Part shown: in pieces, positions 45,677-54,366 of the stretch
Position numbering within the stretch: the stretch's first letter is position 1
Layout: every line of letters starts with the position of its first letter
From: CAZXEU01 sp965207385
GTDB lineage: Bacteria; Bacteroidota; Rhodothermia; Rhodothermales; Bin80
Reading direction: 5' to 3'
Assembly (NCBI GenBank): GCA_965207385.1
Contig: CBDBLZ010000018.1
Location: forward strand, 124,001-188,000
Length of the DNA: 64,000 nt
Translations under genes and position numbers: made by a program
The notes under the pieces: generated by a model
Databases searched by the model: none
Told to the model about the DNA's origin: nothing
What the model saw: only the letters and a program-made list of their open reading frames with translations

Positions 45677-46917
45677 TGCGCCGCCCCCGAGCTATGATCC
45701 TTATTACTGCTATCATCAAGGGGCAAGTAGTGGCCTCTAAAGCGCAGTGCCCACCACTCTTTCAGCAAGCTAAAGGAGAAGCGGTAGCCTTCATCATCCG
45801 AGACGAGATATCCGTCATGCGTGAGGACATCGAGAACTTCATCAATGCGCTCTCGTGTGTTCTCCACGATCCTGCCATGTTCTCGCTCAAGGGCTACGCG
45901 GGCTTTCCATGTAAACACGCCCTGGATGGCTGCTTCGGCCAGGATCACGTCAGCAATCGCATAGGTCTCCTCGGTCAAGGCGTCATGAAGCCTCAGTCTA
46001 TAGTGGTCAAGATCGGCCTGCCCCGAAGGGCCAAGAAGCTCGGTGCGATACACGGTATCGACGTGCTGTACTAATACTTGCTCTAATTCGCGCATAGCAG
46101 CGAAGTCATGCAGACGCGCGAAGAAGGACTGGACATGGTGCGGAATGCCAATCCCCAGTGTTTCATAGACAGCTTCGGCTACTCCGCTTTCAATATGCAG
46201 CCCGTTGTAGTGGGCAAGGCGCTCAAAACATCCGATGCAGGTTTCCCGGTCCCACGGTCCGAGTCGATAGGAATAGAGGTGGTTGATCCTGTCAGCAATG
46301 CCCAGTCAGCGAACAAGGGGCTCAAGACCGATGCTGCCCGATACGATGAGAACAGGTCCGTTTTGGCCGAGCTGCTGAAGTTCTCCTCGCAGCCAGCTCA
46401 AGAACTAGTCCACCCGTTGGGCTCCCCGATCATGATCCAGCAATCGTTTGAGGAATATTGGCAGCTCGTCAATGACCAGGAGCACTCGCTGCTCCTGGTC
46501 CGCGCAGTCTCTTAGCAGATTCCTGCCATGATGCTTCCAGTTTCCGGAATCGATTCCGGCCCGAACCTTGACGCGAAAGGCGGATATGCCGACTTCCTCG
46601 ACCCTGTCTTCGAGCCACCGGCCCATTCCGCCCATAAACTGTCTAACGGGCGACCGGGCCGCATGGGCCGCGTCCGCCATGTCGGCAATCACATCCTCCG
46701 GACAGGCTGCTCCCTCCGCGTCACAGAAGAGAAATGTCCAGCCATCATCCTTGAGCAGTCGGCCGAGCTCTCGCGTAACGCTTGTCTTGCCCATGCGCCG
46801 CTGACCTGTCAGCAGCACGTGGTTGTGGTCCAGAATCCGCCTTTTCAATAGTTTCAAGTCGGCCTCACGACCAAAGAAGTCTTCGCCGCTTACCCAGCGG
46901 CCGGTAGATGATCTCAT
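45673..46917 (-). pseudogene. AAA+ ATPase (COG1672-like) interrupted by two in-frame stop codons
   Basis: From ATG 46917 one frame of 415 codons reads as a single ATP-binding protein: FFGREADL, Walker A GQRRMGKT (38-45), Walker B LLVIDE (146-151), a sensor strand LIVSGSIG, then a helical and winged-helix C-terminal part (DEVLDVLTHDGYLV, LLKEWWALRFRG). Codon 171 is TAG (46405-46407) and codon 204 is TGA (46306-46308), with perfect continuity of sense before, between (FLSWLRGELQQLG) and after (LGIADRINHLYSY). No frameshift is needed. So the gene is broken by two point changes, or these are sequencing errors. Its last bases overlap the start of the ATPase-TPR gene (ATGA). Confidence 0.85.
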
Positions 46918-46943
46918 GGTGCACGGTGATGTGAATTGATTAA

Positions 46944-46972
46944 AATATAATACACAACAATTCTGTTGTCAA
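46944..46972 (-). promoter_or_regulatory. Strong promoter of the ATPase operon
   Basis: On the minus strand TTGACA (46972-46967) and TATATT (46949-46944) are 17 bp apart, a near-perfect sigma-70 match. The same bases also fit the Bacteroidota pattern (TTG, 20 bp, TATATTTT). Transcription would start near 46937, about 20 bp before ATG 46917. The stretch is clearly AT-richer than its surroundings. Confidence 0.7.
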
Positions 46973-46987
46973 CATATTTGTTGTGTA
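46951..46987. promoter_or_regulatory. 37-bp dyad operator over the -35 element
   Basis: Outer arms TACACAACAA (46951-46960) and TTGTTGTGTA (46978-46987) are perfect inverted repeats; inner arms TGTTG (46964-46968) and CAACA (46970-46974) share the same centre, base 46969. Thirty of 36 positions pair. The centre lies in the -35 hexamer, so a bound dimer or tetramer would block the promoter. No regulator gene is seen next to it. Confidence 0.7.
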
Positions 46988-47543
46988 AATAATCGGTCCT
47001 GGTCTGTGCTGCAGCGGCAGCGGTGGCCCGATGCAGGCGTATCGCATGGCACTCTTAGCTTTCGTCGCAATAAGACGGGTCCAGACGCATTGTACACCGC
47101 CTCGTCGGTGCTTTAACGGCGTTCAGAGGACCGCCTTCGCTGCCTCATGGCCTGCAATTGGGGCTAACGGACCATTTCCGGTGCATGCGTGCGCCGCCTG
47201 GCTGTGCGGGCGGCCATGCCAGGCCGTTTCCGTCCCTACGATCACTCATTGGGGCAGCACGAGCACAACCAAAGGGCCCCCTGATTCAATCGGTGCAAGC
47301 CGGTTAAACCCCGCCATTTGGAGCTCCTTGCGAAAAGTCAGGGCTTCTGGCATGGCGCTATGGCGACCTTCGCCGTGCGCAGCTTCGCTCGAGGGCGCTT
47401 TGGATCGCGCTGGATGGCCTCTCTAGCAGCGCCTGCGGGTTGTATTGCTCTGCGTTGAGATTTACCCAGCCGGGCGCGGCTCTTATTCGGATGCCTGGAG
47501 CCAATCTGCTTCCGCATGTCAGGGATTGGCTCAGCCTGACCCT
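46988..47543. other. Intergenic region without recognisable gene
   Basis: About 555 bp between the ATPase promoter and the end of chrA. GC-rich except at the left edge. No frame has a family pattern; a short minus-strand stretch (LNAEQYNPQALLERP, near 47400-47460) looks protein-like but is bounded by stops and is not recognised, and may be a relic. Right boundary of the accessory island. Confidence 0.4.
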
Positions 47544-48677
47544 TTAGATCAGTTGCAAAAGGTATCCGAGCACGGCTCCACCGAGCACCAGGATGGCCGC
47601 GTTCAGCCGGAAGCGAAATACGGCCAGCGCGGCCAGCGCGAAGATTGCGACCGGCTCCCAGCCGGCAAAGACGAACACACCCAGGCGCACGGTCACCACG
47701 GCCATCAGTGCCACGGCGCTCGCATTGATTGCATCCAGGAAGGATCCGGTGACGGGAGACCGGCGCAGCTTCGGAATAAGCGGATTCAGGATGGCTACGA
47801 ACACGAAGGAGGGCAGAAAGATGGCGACCGTTGCCACGGCGGCACCTGATGCGCCGGCCAGCAGCACACCAATAAACGTGGCCGTTGTCAGCACAGGCCC
47901 CGGCGTGAATTGCCCGATGGCCACGGCATCCAGCAGTTGCTGCTCGGTCAGCCAGCCGTAATCCTGCACCAGGTCCCCCTCCAGAAATGCAATCAGCACG
48001 TAGCCGCTTCCGTAGAGCACGCTTCCTACCTTCAGAAAGAAAAGGCCAAGAGCCCAAAGGGATACCTGCTTAGTCGCCTGCAGTGGTGCAAAGAGTGCGG
48101 CCAGGCCGGCCGTGGCCAGGCCTGCCTCCATGTAGCGATGCCTGTAGCGGAGCCACAGTAGGCCCAGGATGCCGCCGCCGGCCAGGGCCACCACTTCGCC
48201 CATTCCAAGCAGCAGTGCCGCCGACACGGCAAGGCCCACCGCGGCCAGGGAGACGCTCTTGATGGCCGTTTTTCCCAGCCGCCAGAGCGCCGCCAGGATA
48301 ATGGCGATTACGGCGGGCTTTATGCCCAGCAGAAAGGGTTCTACGGCCGGTACCGTGCCGTAGGAAAGGTACAGCCAGCCGAGTGATCCCGTCATCAGGG
48401 CTGCCGGGAGTATGAAGCTGGCACCCGCTACGGCAAGGCCCGGGAACCCGGCCCGTTCGTAGCCGATATGCATGGCCATCTCGGTCGAGTTGGGGCCCGG
48501 GATCAGGTTCGTGGCACCGACCAGGTCGAGGAAGTGCTCCCGGCCAAGCCAGCCGCGCCGCTGCACGATGTCATCATCCATCATGGCGATGGTGGCGGCG
48601 GGTCCGCCAAATCCGATCACACCGAGCTTCAGAAAAACCCGGGCCAGCTCAGTAAGCCGTTCTGACCGAATGGACAT
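47544..48677 (-). CDS. chrA: Chromate transporter, ChrA family
   Basis: 377-residue inner-membrane protein, about 10-12 hydrophobic segments, two homologous halves: first with GVIGFGGPAATIAMM and NLIPGPNSTEMAMHIGY, second with GSVLYGSGYVLIAFL and GQFTPGPVLTTATFIG. This is the long-chain two-domain CHR type. Known members export chromate, driven by the membrane potential; many homologues may carry sulfate-like anions. Start ATG 48677, 6 bp from the divergent thiol-protein gene start. Confidence 0.93.
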   Translation of the reverse strand: MSIRSERLTELARVFLKLGVIGFGGPAATIAMMDDDIVQRRGWLGREHFLDLVGATNLIPGPNSTEMAMHIGYERAGFPGLAVAGASFILPAALMTGSLGWLYLSYGTVPAVEPFLLGIKPAVIAIILAALWRLGKTAIKSVSLAAVGLAVSAALLLGMGEVVALAGGGILGLLWLRYRHRYMEAGLATAGLAALFAPLQATKQVSLWALGLFFLKVGSVLYGSGYVLIAFLEGDLVQDYGWLTEQQLLDAVAIGQFTPGPVLTTATFIGVLLAGASGAAVATVAIFLPSFVFVAILNPLIPKLRRSPVTGSFLDAINASAVALMAVVTVRLGVFVFAGWEPVAIFALAALAVFRFRLNAAILVLGGAVLGYLLQLI

Positions 48678-48683
48678 GCGACG

Positions 48684-49019
48684 ATGGAAGTAAGGATTCT
48701 GTATGACGGGGAATGCCCGCTGTGTCAGGGCGCCGTTCGCTGGATTAGCGAGCGTGACCGCACCGGTCGCATTCGCTTCGCGCCCCTGCAGGAAAATCCG
48801 GCATGCGGACTCGAAAGCATGGTTCTGCAGGAGCGAGGGCGCCAGTACCGGGAATCTTCGGCTGTACTGCGCGCGGCGGGATATCTGAAGGCACCGTGGT
48901 GTTTTCTGGCCGTCTTTCTGGTTGTCCCTCGGCCGCTACGGGATGCGTTGTACCGGTACGTGGCCCGGCGCCGCTTCGCTATCCGTCCGCGTCCTGGAGC
49001 AGCAGAAAATAGCGCTTGA
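48684..49019 (+). CDS. DCC-family thiol-disulfide oxidoreductase (DUF393, YuxK-like)
   Basis: 111 residues. Opening ILYDGECPLCQGAVRW holds the DxxCxxC signature of the DCC family, and the end has LYRYVARRRFAI typical of DUF393. The family is predicted to have a thioredoxin-like fold and redox role; substrates unknown. Divergent from chrA with 6 bp between start codons. The last 41 bp overlap the 3' end of the convergent DUF4175-like gene. Confidence 0.88.
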   Translation: MEVRILYDGECPLCQGAVRWISERDRTGRIRFAPLQENPACGLESMVLQERGRQYRESSAVLRAAGYLKAPWCFLAVFLVVPRPLRDALYRYVARRRFAIRPRPGAAENSA

Positions 49020-52000
49020 TCAGTTCTTCGTAGTCGGGCGCGTATCCACGCTCGAGTGCCTCCAGGAGAGCTCTTCGCAGCCGGGCTGCCTCTTCCGCCG
49101 GGTCAGCGCCCGGAGGACTCTCTCGCTCAATGTCCTGGCCGCGCTCACCTTCCCGCCGGCGTTCGCGGCCGCGCTCCTGCATGCTTCTGGAGGCATCCAG
49201 AAGGCGCGTCAAAATCTCCTGTTGGCGCTGTTGAGTGCGCTGGCTGATGCTGCCTCGCGCCATCTCCTGTATCGATTCCTCCATGGATTCCGCGATTCTC
49301 TCCAGGTCTCCAAGCAGCTGCTGGGCCAAGTCGCGGTCGCGATTCATTTCGCGCAGCTGGCGCTGCATCATCTGCTGCTGCATGCCGAGCTGCCGCAGCC
49401 GTTCCTGGTAGTCCGCCACGAGGCGCTGGCCCTGGGCCTCGTTGAGCATCTGCTGGATTTGTTCGTTGAGCTGGGCCTGCTGGCGGGCCATCTGCTGCAA
49501 CTGCTCAGTCATCTGTTCCATGGACATGCCGCTGGATGACGCGCTGGAGGCGGCATTCATGAGCTGCTCCAGGAGGTCGCTCAGCAGTATGGCAAGCTCG
49601 TTCAGCCGTGTCATCGAGATCTTCTGACTGGTCACTGCCTGCGTTCCGCGCTGTTCGACGAGTGCGGCAGTGGCATCGTCCATCGCCCCTAGAGATTCGC
49701 CTGCGAGGCGCTGCACCTGGCGTGTGAGCTGCGGGATTTCGCGGGCAAGGCTCTGCAGCGAATCGGCTACGGTGGAAAGCCCCTCCGAGAGGGCCTGCTG
49801 GCGCCTCGCAAGCTCGCGCATGGCCGGACTGTCCGCTGGCACGTCAGCAAGCGCCAGCCGCACATCCTCCTGGTCGTGCGACAGCGTCAGGACATCACGC
49901 AGCACCCGGCGCAGGCCCGCACTGTTGATCTGTAACTGGCGGCCTTGCATGGATGACTGCATATTCTGCAGGTCTGCCTGGAGCGACTGCATCTGCTGCT
50001 GCATGTGCCGCTGGCCAGCGTTAGCCTGCTGCATCTGGCCCTGCTGCATCTGCTGCGCATTGGCCTGCATCTGCTGCGGAAGCTCCTGCCCTTTGGTCTC
50101 GTTGTAGAGCTGCTGCATCTCTTGCTGCGGCGCACGCGAGAGCTCCTCCATGCGTTCGGCAATGTCGGCCAGGCTTGCCTCCAGTCCCAGCATGTCTTCG
50201 CGGGACTGCAGCTGCTCTTCGGCCAGCTCCTCGCGCTTCTGGTCGGCGTCGGCGTGTTCTGTTTCTTCGGCCAGCGACTCCTGTGTATTGGCAATGTCTT
50301 CCGACCGTCTGGCAGCCTCTTCCAGCTCCCGCTGCAACTGGAATCGCTTGAACAGCTCCAGGGCGCGCTCAAGGCGCTGGCGGAACATCTCTTCGCTGAA
50401 TTCGAAGCCTTCCATGGCTTCCTGCATCTGGCGAGGGTCCATCTGCTCCAGTGCCTGCTGAAGTGCCTCGAGTGCCTCCATCAGCTCCGGGGAGTGGATC
50501 TCCTCGACAACCCGCTGGACCTCGCGAAAGAGCTCCACCGTTTCCTCGCTGACCAGTTCGTGGTCCTCCATCTGCCCGGCCGCAGCTTCAAGCCTGTCGC
50601 CAAGCTCCTCCAGCCTCTCTTCGAGGCGCCGCTGCTCCTGCTGCAAGTTTTCCAGCTGCCTTGCATCCTCCCAGTCGCTCTGGGGGTCGCGTCGCAGCTC
50701 ATCTCGCAGCTCCTCGAATCGCTCGCGGATTTCTTCCGTCTCCCTCAGCAGGGACTCCATCTCCGATTCGGCCTCCGTCTGCGTTTCGTCTAGCGCCGCG
50801 TAGCGTTCGGCGAGCGAAGGCAGGCTGAGCAGCCGAGTGCCGCTCCTGGCACTCTTGAAACCGCTTACTGCATCGTTGTCAAATACTTCGGCATAGAATT
50901 CGATGGCGTCACCCGGCACGATGTCCAGCCCCGTGGACTGCGCGAGGTCCCAGTCCAGCATCATGAGCTGGTCAAGCTCGGGTGCCGGCACAAGGTCCAC
51001 GGCCACGAACTCTGCCATGATGTCGCTGAACCGGCTCTCGGCCAGCCGCCAGCGCAGCTTCAGGCCGGAGAAGCCGAAATCGTCGTTTAGCCGAAGGCGA
51101 AGCGGCGCAATGAGCGAAGGATCCAGATTGGCATCGGAGGCCGGATGCACGATTTCCACGGCCGGATACAGGTCCGGAATCACATCCAGACTATAGGGAA
51201 TGGGGTCGGCGTTCCGGACGCCGTCCGTGTTCTCAAGGATGATGTGATAGGTCTCGGGCATTCGCAAGGTAAACGTGCCGGCTAGCGGATCGCCCGGCTG
51301 CAGCGCCACGGAGTCGGACTCGGAGAACCTGAGGTATGCCACGGCCACTTCCTCTGCGCCGGTCTGCACAAGTACGGAAACCTGCGTGCCGGCTAGCGCC
51401 GTCACGTCGCCGGAATTGGGCGGGAGCTGCTGCGAAGGCAGCTTGGCGTAGGCCGGCGGACGCAGCTCAACCCGGAGGCCGCGGACGACGGGCCGCTCAG
51501 TAACCTCGATGTCGTACCACGGCGAGTGCACCGGTCCCGCTTCAAACATGTACCGAAAAGCGTTTCTGACGGACGGGATGTCGTGCATGAATGTGCTGCC
51601 TTCAAGAAGATGGAGCGGCACGGATTCTGCATTGACTTCTCCGCTGCGGTGCATGTACAGCGTAGCCGTCTCGGCAAACGATGTGCCCGACAGGCGTGCG
51701 CTAAGCCGCAGCGGCTCGCCACGGATCACGCGGCCGAAGCCGGGCTCCACGCTGAGTGCAAATGGAGCGGGGGGGACGTAGTGCGTGCCCGGAGACATAA
51801 GGCGGAGGGAGGCGCCCGTGAATGCCGACGGTGCCGCAACGGCAAAGAGCAAAAGGCCGGCCAGCGGAATGACGGCCCAGCGGAGGGCCTTCCTGGCCGG
51901 GGAAAAGTCGGCGCTGCGCTCAAACCTTATCGGCATCACCTGCTCTGCCAGCATGCGAACGGCCCCGTCTACCAGCGGCGGGGGCGCAAGACTCACTCGC

Positions 52001-52365
52001 CCTTCGGACAAGTCGAGCATATTGGAAAGCCGATCCGAGATCTCCGGAAAGTCCTGTCCGACAGCGCGGGCCACTTGCGTGTCCGGGATGCCGGGCAAGA
52101 GCCCCGCCAGGCGCAGCAGAAGCATGCCCAGATGCACCGTGCAGACCAGGGCAAGCGGTACCACGATGCCGAAGACAAGTATCATCCGGGCCGTGGAAGA
52201 CGTCCAGAAGCCTGCCTCTATGCCTACAAGGAGGAGCGCCGCGGCGGCAAGTGCGCCGACGTAGAGGGCCAGGAGGCGCAGCCACCTGGCCAGCGTCATG
52301 CGGCGGGCGGTCGCGCGAAGCCGCGCCCGCAAGGCGCTCAATAGCGCCAGTGTCTGATCACTCAT
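48979..52365 (-). CDS. Large membrane-anchored coiled-coil protein (DUF4175-like)
   Basis: 1128 residues from ATG 52365. Three hydrophobic segments near the N-terminus (about 28-50, 55-85, 150-170), then a beta-rich periplasmic region (about 180-500) with Ig-like strands, and from about residue 500 to the end a very long Glu/Gln/Arg/Met-rich coiled coil (QMQQGQMQQ, RQLEEAARRSED types) ending in an acidic and basic tail. This layout matches the DUF4175 family found in Bacteroidota and Alphaproteobacteria, of unknown function, sometimes near Bat/MoxR genes, which are absent here. Divergent from glgC with about 145 bp between starts. Confidence 0.8.
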   Translation of the reverse strand: MSDQTLALLSALRARLRATARRMTLARWLRLLALYVGALAAAALLLVGIEAGFWTSSTARMILVFGIVVPLALVCTVHLGMLLLRLAGLLPGIPDTQVARAVGQDFPEISDRLSNMLDLSEGRVSLAPPPLVDGAVRMLAEQVMPIRFERSADFSPARKALRWAVIPLAGLLLFAVAAPSAFTGASLRLMSPGTHYVPPAPFALSVEPGFGRVIRGEPLRLSARLSGTSFAETATLYMHRSGEVNAESVPLHLLEGSTFMHDIPSVRNAFRYMFEAGPVHSPWYDIEVTERPVVRGLRVELRPPAYAKLPSQQLPPNSGDVTALAGTQVSVLVQTGAEEVAVAYLRFSESDSVALQPGDPLAGTFTLRMPETYHIILENTDGVRNADPIPYSLDVIPDLYPAVEIVHPASDANLDPSLIAPLRLRLNDDFGFSGLKLRWRLAESRFSDIMAEFVAVDLVPAPELDQLMMLDWDLAQSTGLDIVPGDAIEFYAEVFDNDAVSGFKSARSGTRLLSLPSLAERYAALDETQTEAESEMESLLRETEEIRERFEELRDELRRDPQSDWEDARQLENLQQEQRRLEERLEELGDRLEAAAGQMEDHELVSEETVELFREVQRVVEEIHSPELMEALEALQQALEQMDPRQMQEAMEGFEFSEEMFRQRLERALELFKRFQLQRELEEAARRSEDIANTQESLAEETEHADADQKREELAEEQLQSREDMLGLEASLADIAERMEELSRAPQQEMQQLYNETKGQELPQQMQANAQQMQQGQMQQANAGQRHMQQQMQSLQADLQNMQSSMQGRQLQINSAGLRRVLRDVLTLSHDQEDVRLALADVPADSPAMRELARRQQALSEGLSTVADSLQSLAREIPQLTRQVQRLAGESLGAMDDATAALVEQRGTQAVTSQKISMTRLNELAILLSDLLEQLMNAASSASSSGMSMEQMTEQLQQMARQQAQLNEQIQQMLNEAQGQRLVADYQERLRQLGMQQQMMQRQLREMNRDRDLAQQLLGDLERIAESMEESIQEMARGSISQRTQQRQQEILTRLLDASRSMQERGRERRREGERGQDIERESPPGADPAEEAARLRRALLEALERGYAPDYEELIKRYFLLLQDADG

Positions 52366-52510
52366 GCTCCATAGGGGAAGGCCAAACCGTGTACCGGACC
52401 CCGCCAACCGTGTTTCGAATCACGCGAAGCTTGGCAGATTGGCAAAAGACCGTGTTCGGCTGGTGCGTATCTTGGGCCGCAACCGTAAGGCATTGAGGAC
52501 CAGGGCTGGC

Positions 52511-53773
52511 ATGGACCACGCTATTGCATTGATTCTGGGCGGAGGCGCCGGCACGCGGCTGTTTCCGCTCACGCAGCGTCGGGCGAAGCCCGCTGTTCCG
52601 CTGGCCGGCAAGTATCGGCTGATAGACGTACCCGTATCGAACTGCATCAACTCGGAGATTCACAAGATATTCGTGTTGACGCAATTCAACTCGGCGAGTC
52701 TGAATCGCCACGTTGCGCACACGTATGACCTGGACCGCTTCAGGGACGGCTTCGTGACGGTGATGGCCGCCGAGCAGACACGGGCTTCGCTTGCGTGGTT
52801 TCAGGGCACGGCCGACGCGGTGCGCCAGTGCATTCCGCACTACACCGTGTACCAGCACGACCATGTGCTGATTCTCTCCGGGGATCAGCTGTATTCCATG
52901 GACTACCGCAAGCTTGTGGCGCATCACGAGGAGTGCGACGCCGACATCACCATTGCCGCAATACCGGTACCGGCCGCCGAGGCGAGGCAGTTTGGCATCC
53001 TGAAAATGGATGCGCAACACCGCATAACGGAGTTTCACGAGAAGCCGCAGGATCTGGCCGGCAAGGACAGTCCGGTGTCCGAGTCGATGCGGCGGCAGGG
53101 CCGTACGTTCCTGGCTTCCATGGGCATTTATGTATTCAGCAGTGAGGTGCTAAGCGAAGTCCTGGATGGCCGGCCGCACGATCACGACTTCGGAAAGCAG
53201 ATCATTCCGAATGCCATAGAGGACCTTCGCGTCGTAGCGTACCCGTTTGACGGATTCTGGAACGACATCGGTACCATCCGCTCGTTTTATGAAGCCAATC
53301 TGCTCCTGGCGGGCCGCAGCCCGCACTACAGCATCTACGATAGTGACATGCCGCTGTATACGAATGCGAGGATGCTGCCGCCTGCGAGGCTCCATGCAGC
53401 GGATGTGGCTGATTCCCTCGTGTCGGAGGGCTCCATTCTTGAGCGCTGCAGCGTTTCCGAGTCCATCATTGGAATTCGATCCTACGTGGGCAAAGACACG
53501 ACCATTGAGCGTTCGATAATCATGGGGTCGGATTACTTCCCCTGGCTCCCGCGAGAAGCTCGTGATCTCGTGGAGGGAGCTGCGAGCCCCGGAATCGGCG
53601 CCGGGTGTACCATCTCGGGCGCGATCATTGACAAGAACGTGGGAATCGGTGATGATTGCATCATAAAGAACGTCGAAGGCCTGCAGGATCACGACGGCGA
53701 AAACTATTACATCCGGGACGGCATAGTTGTCATTCCCAAGAATGCGGGAATCCCTCCCGGAACGATCATCTGA
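52511..53773 (+). CDS. glgC: Glucose-1-phosphate adenylyltransferase
   Basis: 420 residues from ATG 52511 (the frame is open upstream to 52364 inside the divergent promoter region). N-terminal nucleotidyl-transferase domain: ILGGGAGTRLFPLTQRRAKPAVPLAGKYR, split here as GGGAGTRLFPLT (10-21) and RAKPAVP, then the catalytic-aspartate motif LSGDQLYSMDY and the glucose-1-phosphate lysine in EFHEKP; WNDIGTI follows. C-terminal left-handed beta-helix (SIIGIRSYVGKDTTIE, IGAGCTISGAIID). Makes ADP-glucose for glycogen synthesis; no other glg gene is nearby. Length is normal for the family. Confidence 0.96.
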   Translation: MDHAIALILGGGAGTRLFPLTQRRAKPAVPLAGKYRLIDVPVSNCINSEIHKIFVLTQFNSASLNRHVAHTYDLDRFRDGFVTVMAAEQTRASLAWFQGTADAVRQCIPHYTVYQHDHVLILSGDQLYSMDYRKLVAHHEECDADITIAAIPVPAAEARQFGILKMDAQHRITEFHEKPQDLAGKDSPVSESMRRQGRTFLASMGIYVFSSEVLSEVLDGRPHDHDFGKQIIPNAIEDLRVVAYPFDGFWNDIGTIRSFYEANLLLAGRSPHYSIYDSDMPLYTNARMLPPARLHAADVADSLVSEGSILERCSVSESIIGIRSYVGKDTTIERSIIMGSDYFPWLPREARDLVEGAASPGIGAGCTISGAIIDKNVGIGDDCIIKNVEGLQDHDGENYYIRDGIVVIPKNAGIPPGTII

Positions 53774-53804
53774 GGGGTTCGGGCGTTGCAGCCGCAAACC
53801 CCTC
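53772..53804 (+). terminator. 8-bp stem hairpin at the glgC stop codon
   Basis: GAGGGGTT (53772-53779, overlapping the TGA stop) pairs perfectly with AACCCCTC (53797-53804); 17-base loop. Seven bases later comes the ATG of the next gene. No T-run follows, so besides weak termination it may hide the ribosome site of the lipoprotein gene. Confidence 0.4.
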
Positions 53805-53811
53805 TGCTATT

Positions 53812-54366
53812 ATGCGACCCGTCATTCCGGTTATTGTCTGCATGGTGGGGCTGGCCGGTTGCCGGATGTACGGTGCCGGCGATAGTGCGGACCTCGTACA
53901 GGCGCGGCTGCAGGCATCGGAGCAGCGCCTGGGGGCAGAGCTGGCCGAAAGGCAGGATGATACGGAAGCACTGGCCCGTGCTGCCGAGTTGCATCCGACT
54001 CTTGTGCCGCTGGCGGAGCGCTTCGCAGCCGTGGTGTCTGAGCATGGCAGGCTGGCGGCGGAGCACGCCGAGCTTGTTGCCAGTTTGCCGCAGCAGAATA
54101 ACCTGCTGTTTGCCTGGGTGGGACCGGACCGGTACCGCGCGCTGCACAATGCGTACGGCGCCGTGACAGCGGACCGCCAGTTGCTCAGTGACAAGTATCA
54201 GGATGTGCTGCTTGACCTGGAGGAGGCCCTGGGTGATCTGACCGTCCCCCGTTCAGCAACCCTTGCCCGTTACGGAGTTGCTCCTCCGTTTTACGCGCGC
54301 CTGAGCTCTACTGCGCCAAGTCTTGAGAAGGTACTGGCCATCGTGGCGCCGGCGCCGGAGCAGTAG
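53812..54366 (+). CDS. Small lipoprotein with coiled coil
   Basis: 184 residues from ATG 53812 with a lipoprotein signal (PVIPVIVCMVGLAGC, lipid Cys17). The rest is mostly helical with heptad-like Leu/Ala spacing (VQARLQASEQRLGAELAE) and a conserved-looking FAWVGPDRYRALHNAYG segment. I do not recognise the family. It directly precedes a TonB receptor gene (stop codon followed at once by its ATG), which suggests joint function in the outer membrane. Confidence 0.7.
   Translation: MRPVIPVIVCMVGLAGCRMYGAGDSADLVQARLQASEQRLGAELAERQDDTEALARAAELHPTLVPLAERFAAVVSEHGRLAAEHAELVASLPQQNNLLFAWVGPDRYRALHNAYGAVTADRQLLSDKYQDVLLDLEEALGDLTVPRSATLARYGVAPPFYARLSSTAPSLEKVLAIVAPAPEQ

Noticed and set aside
46108..46515. 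135-codon plus-strand frame over the broken ATPase
   Set aside because: The minus strand has continuous ATPase sense across this stretch apart from two stop codons.
45673..46917. Stop-codon readthrough or recoding to make a full-length ATPase
   Set aside because: Both TAG and TGA end normal genes here, and no structure or context for recoding was seen; nonsense mutation is simpler.
47031..47426. 131-codon plus-strand frame near the ATPase promoter
   Set aside because: No family pattern, Cys/Trp/Arg-rich as in random GC-rich DNA.
38272..47543. Attachment-site direct repeats flanking the accessory island
   Set aside because: Comparison by eye of the left and right border sequences found no shared repeat of useful length.
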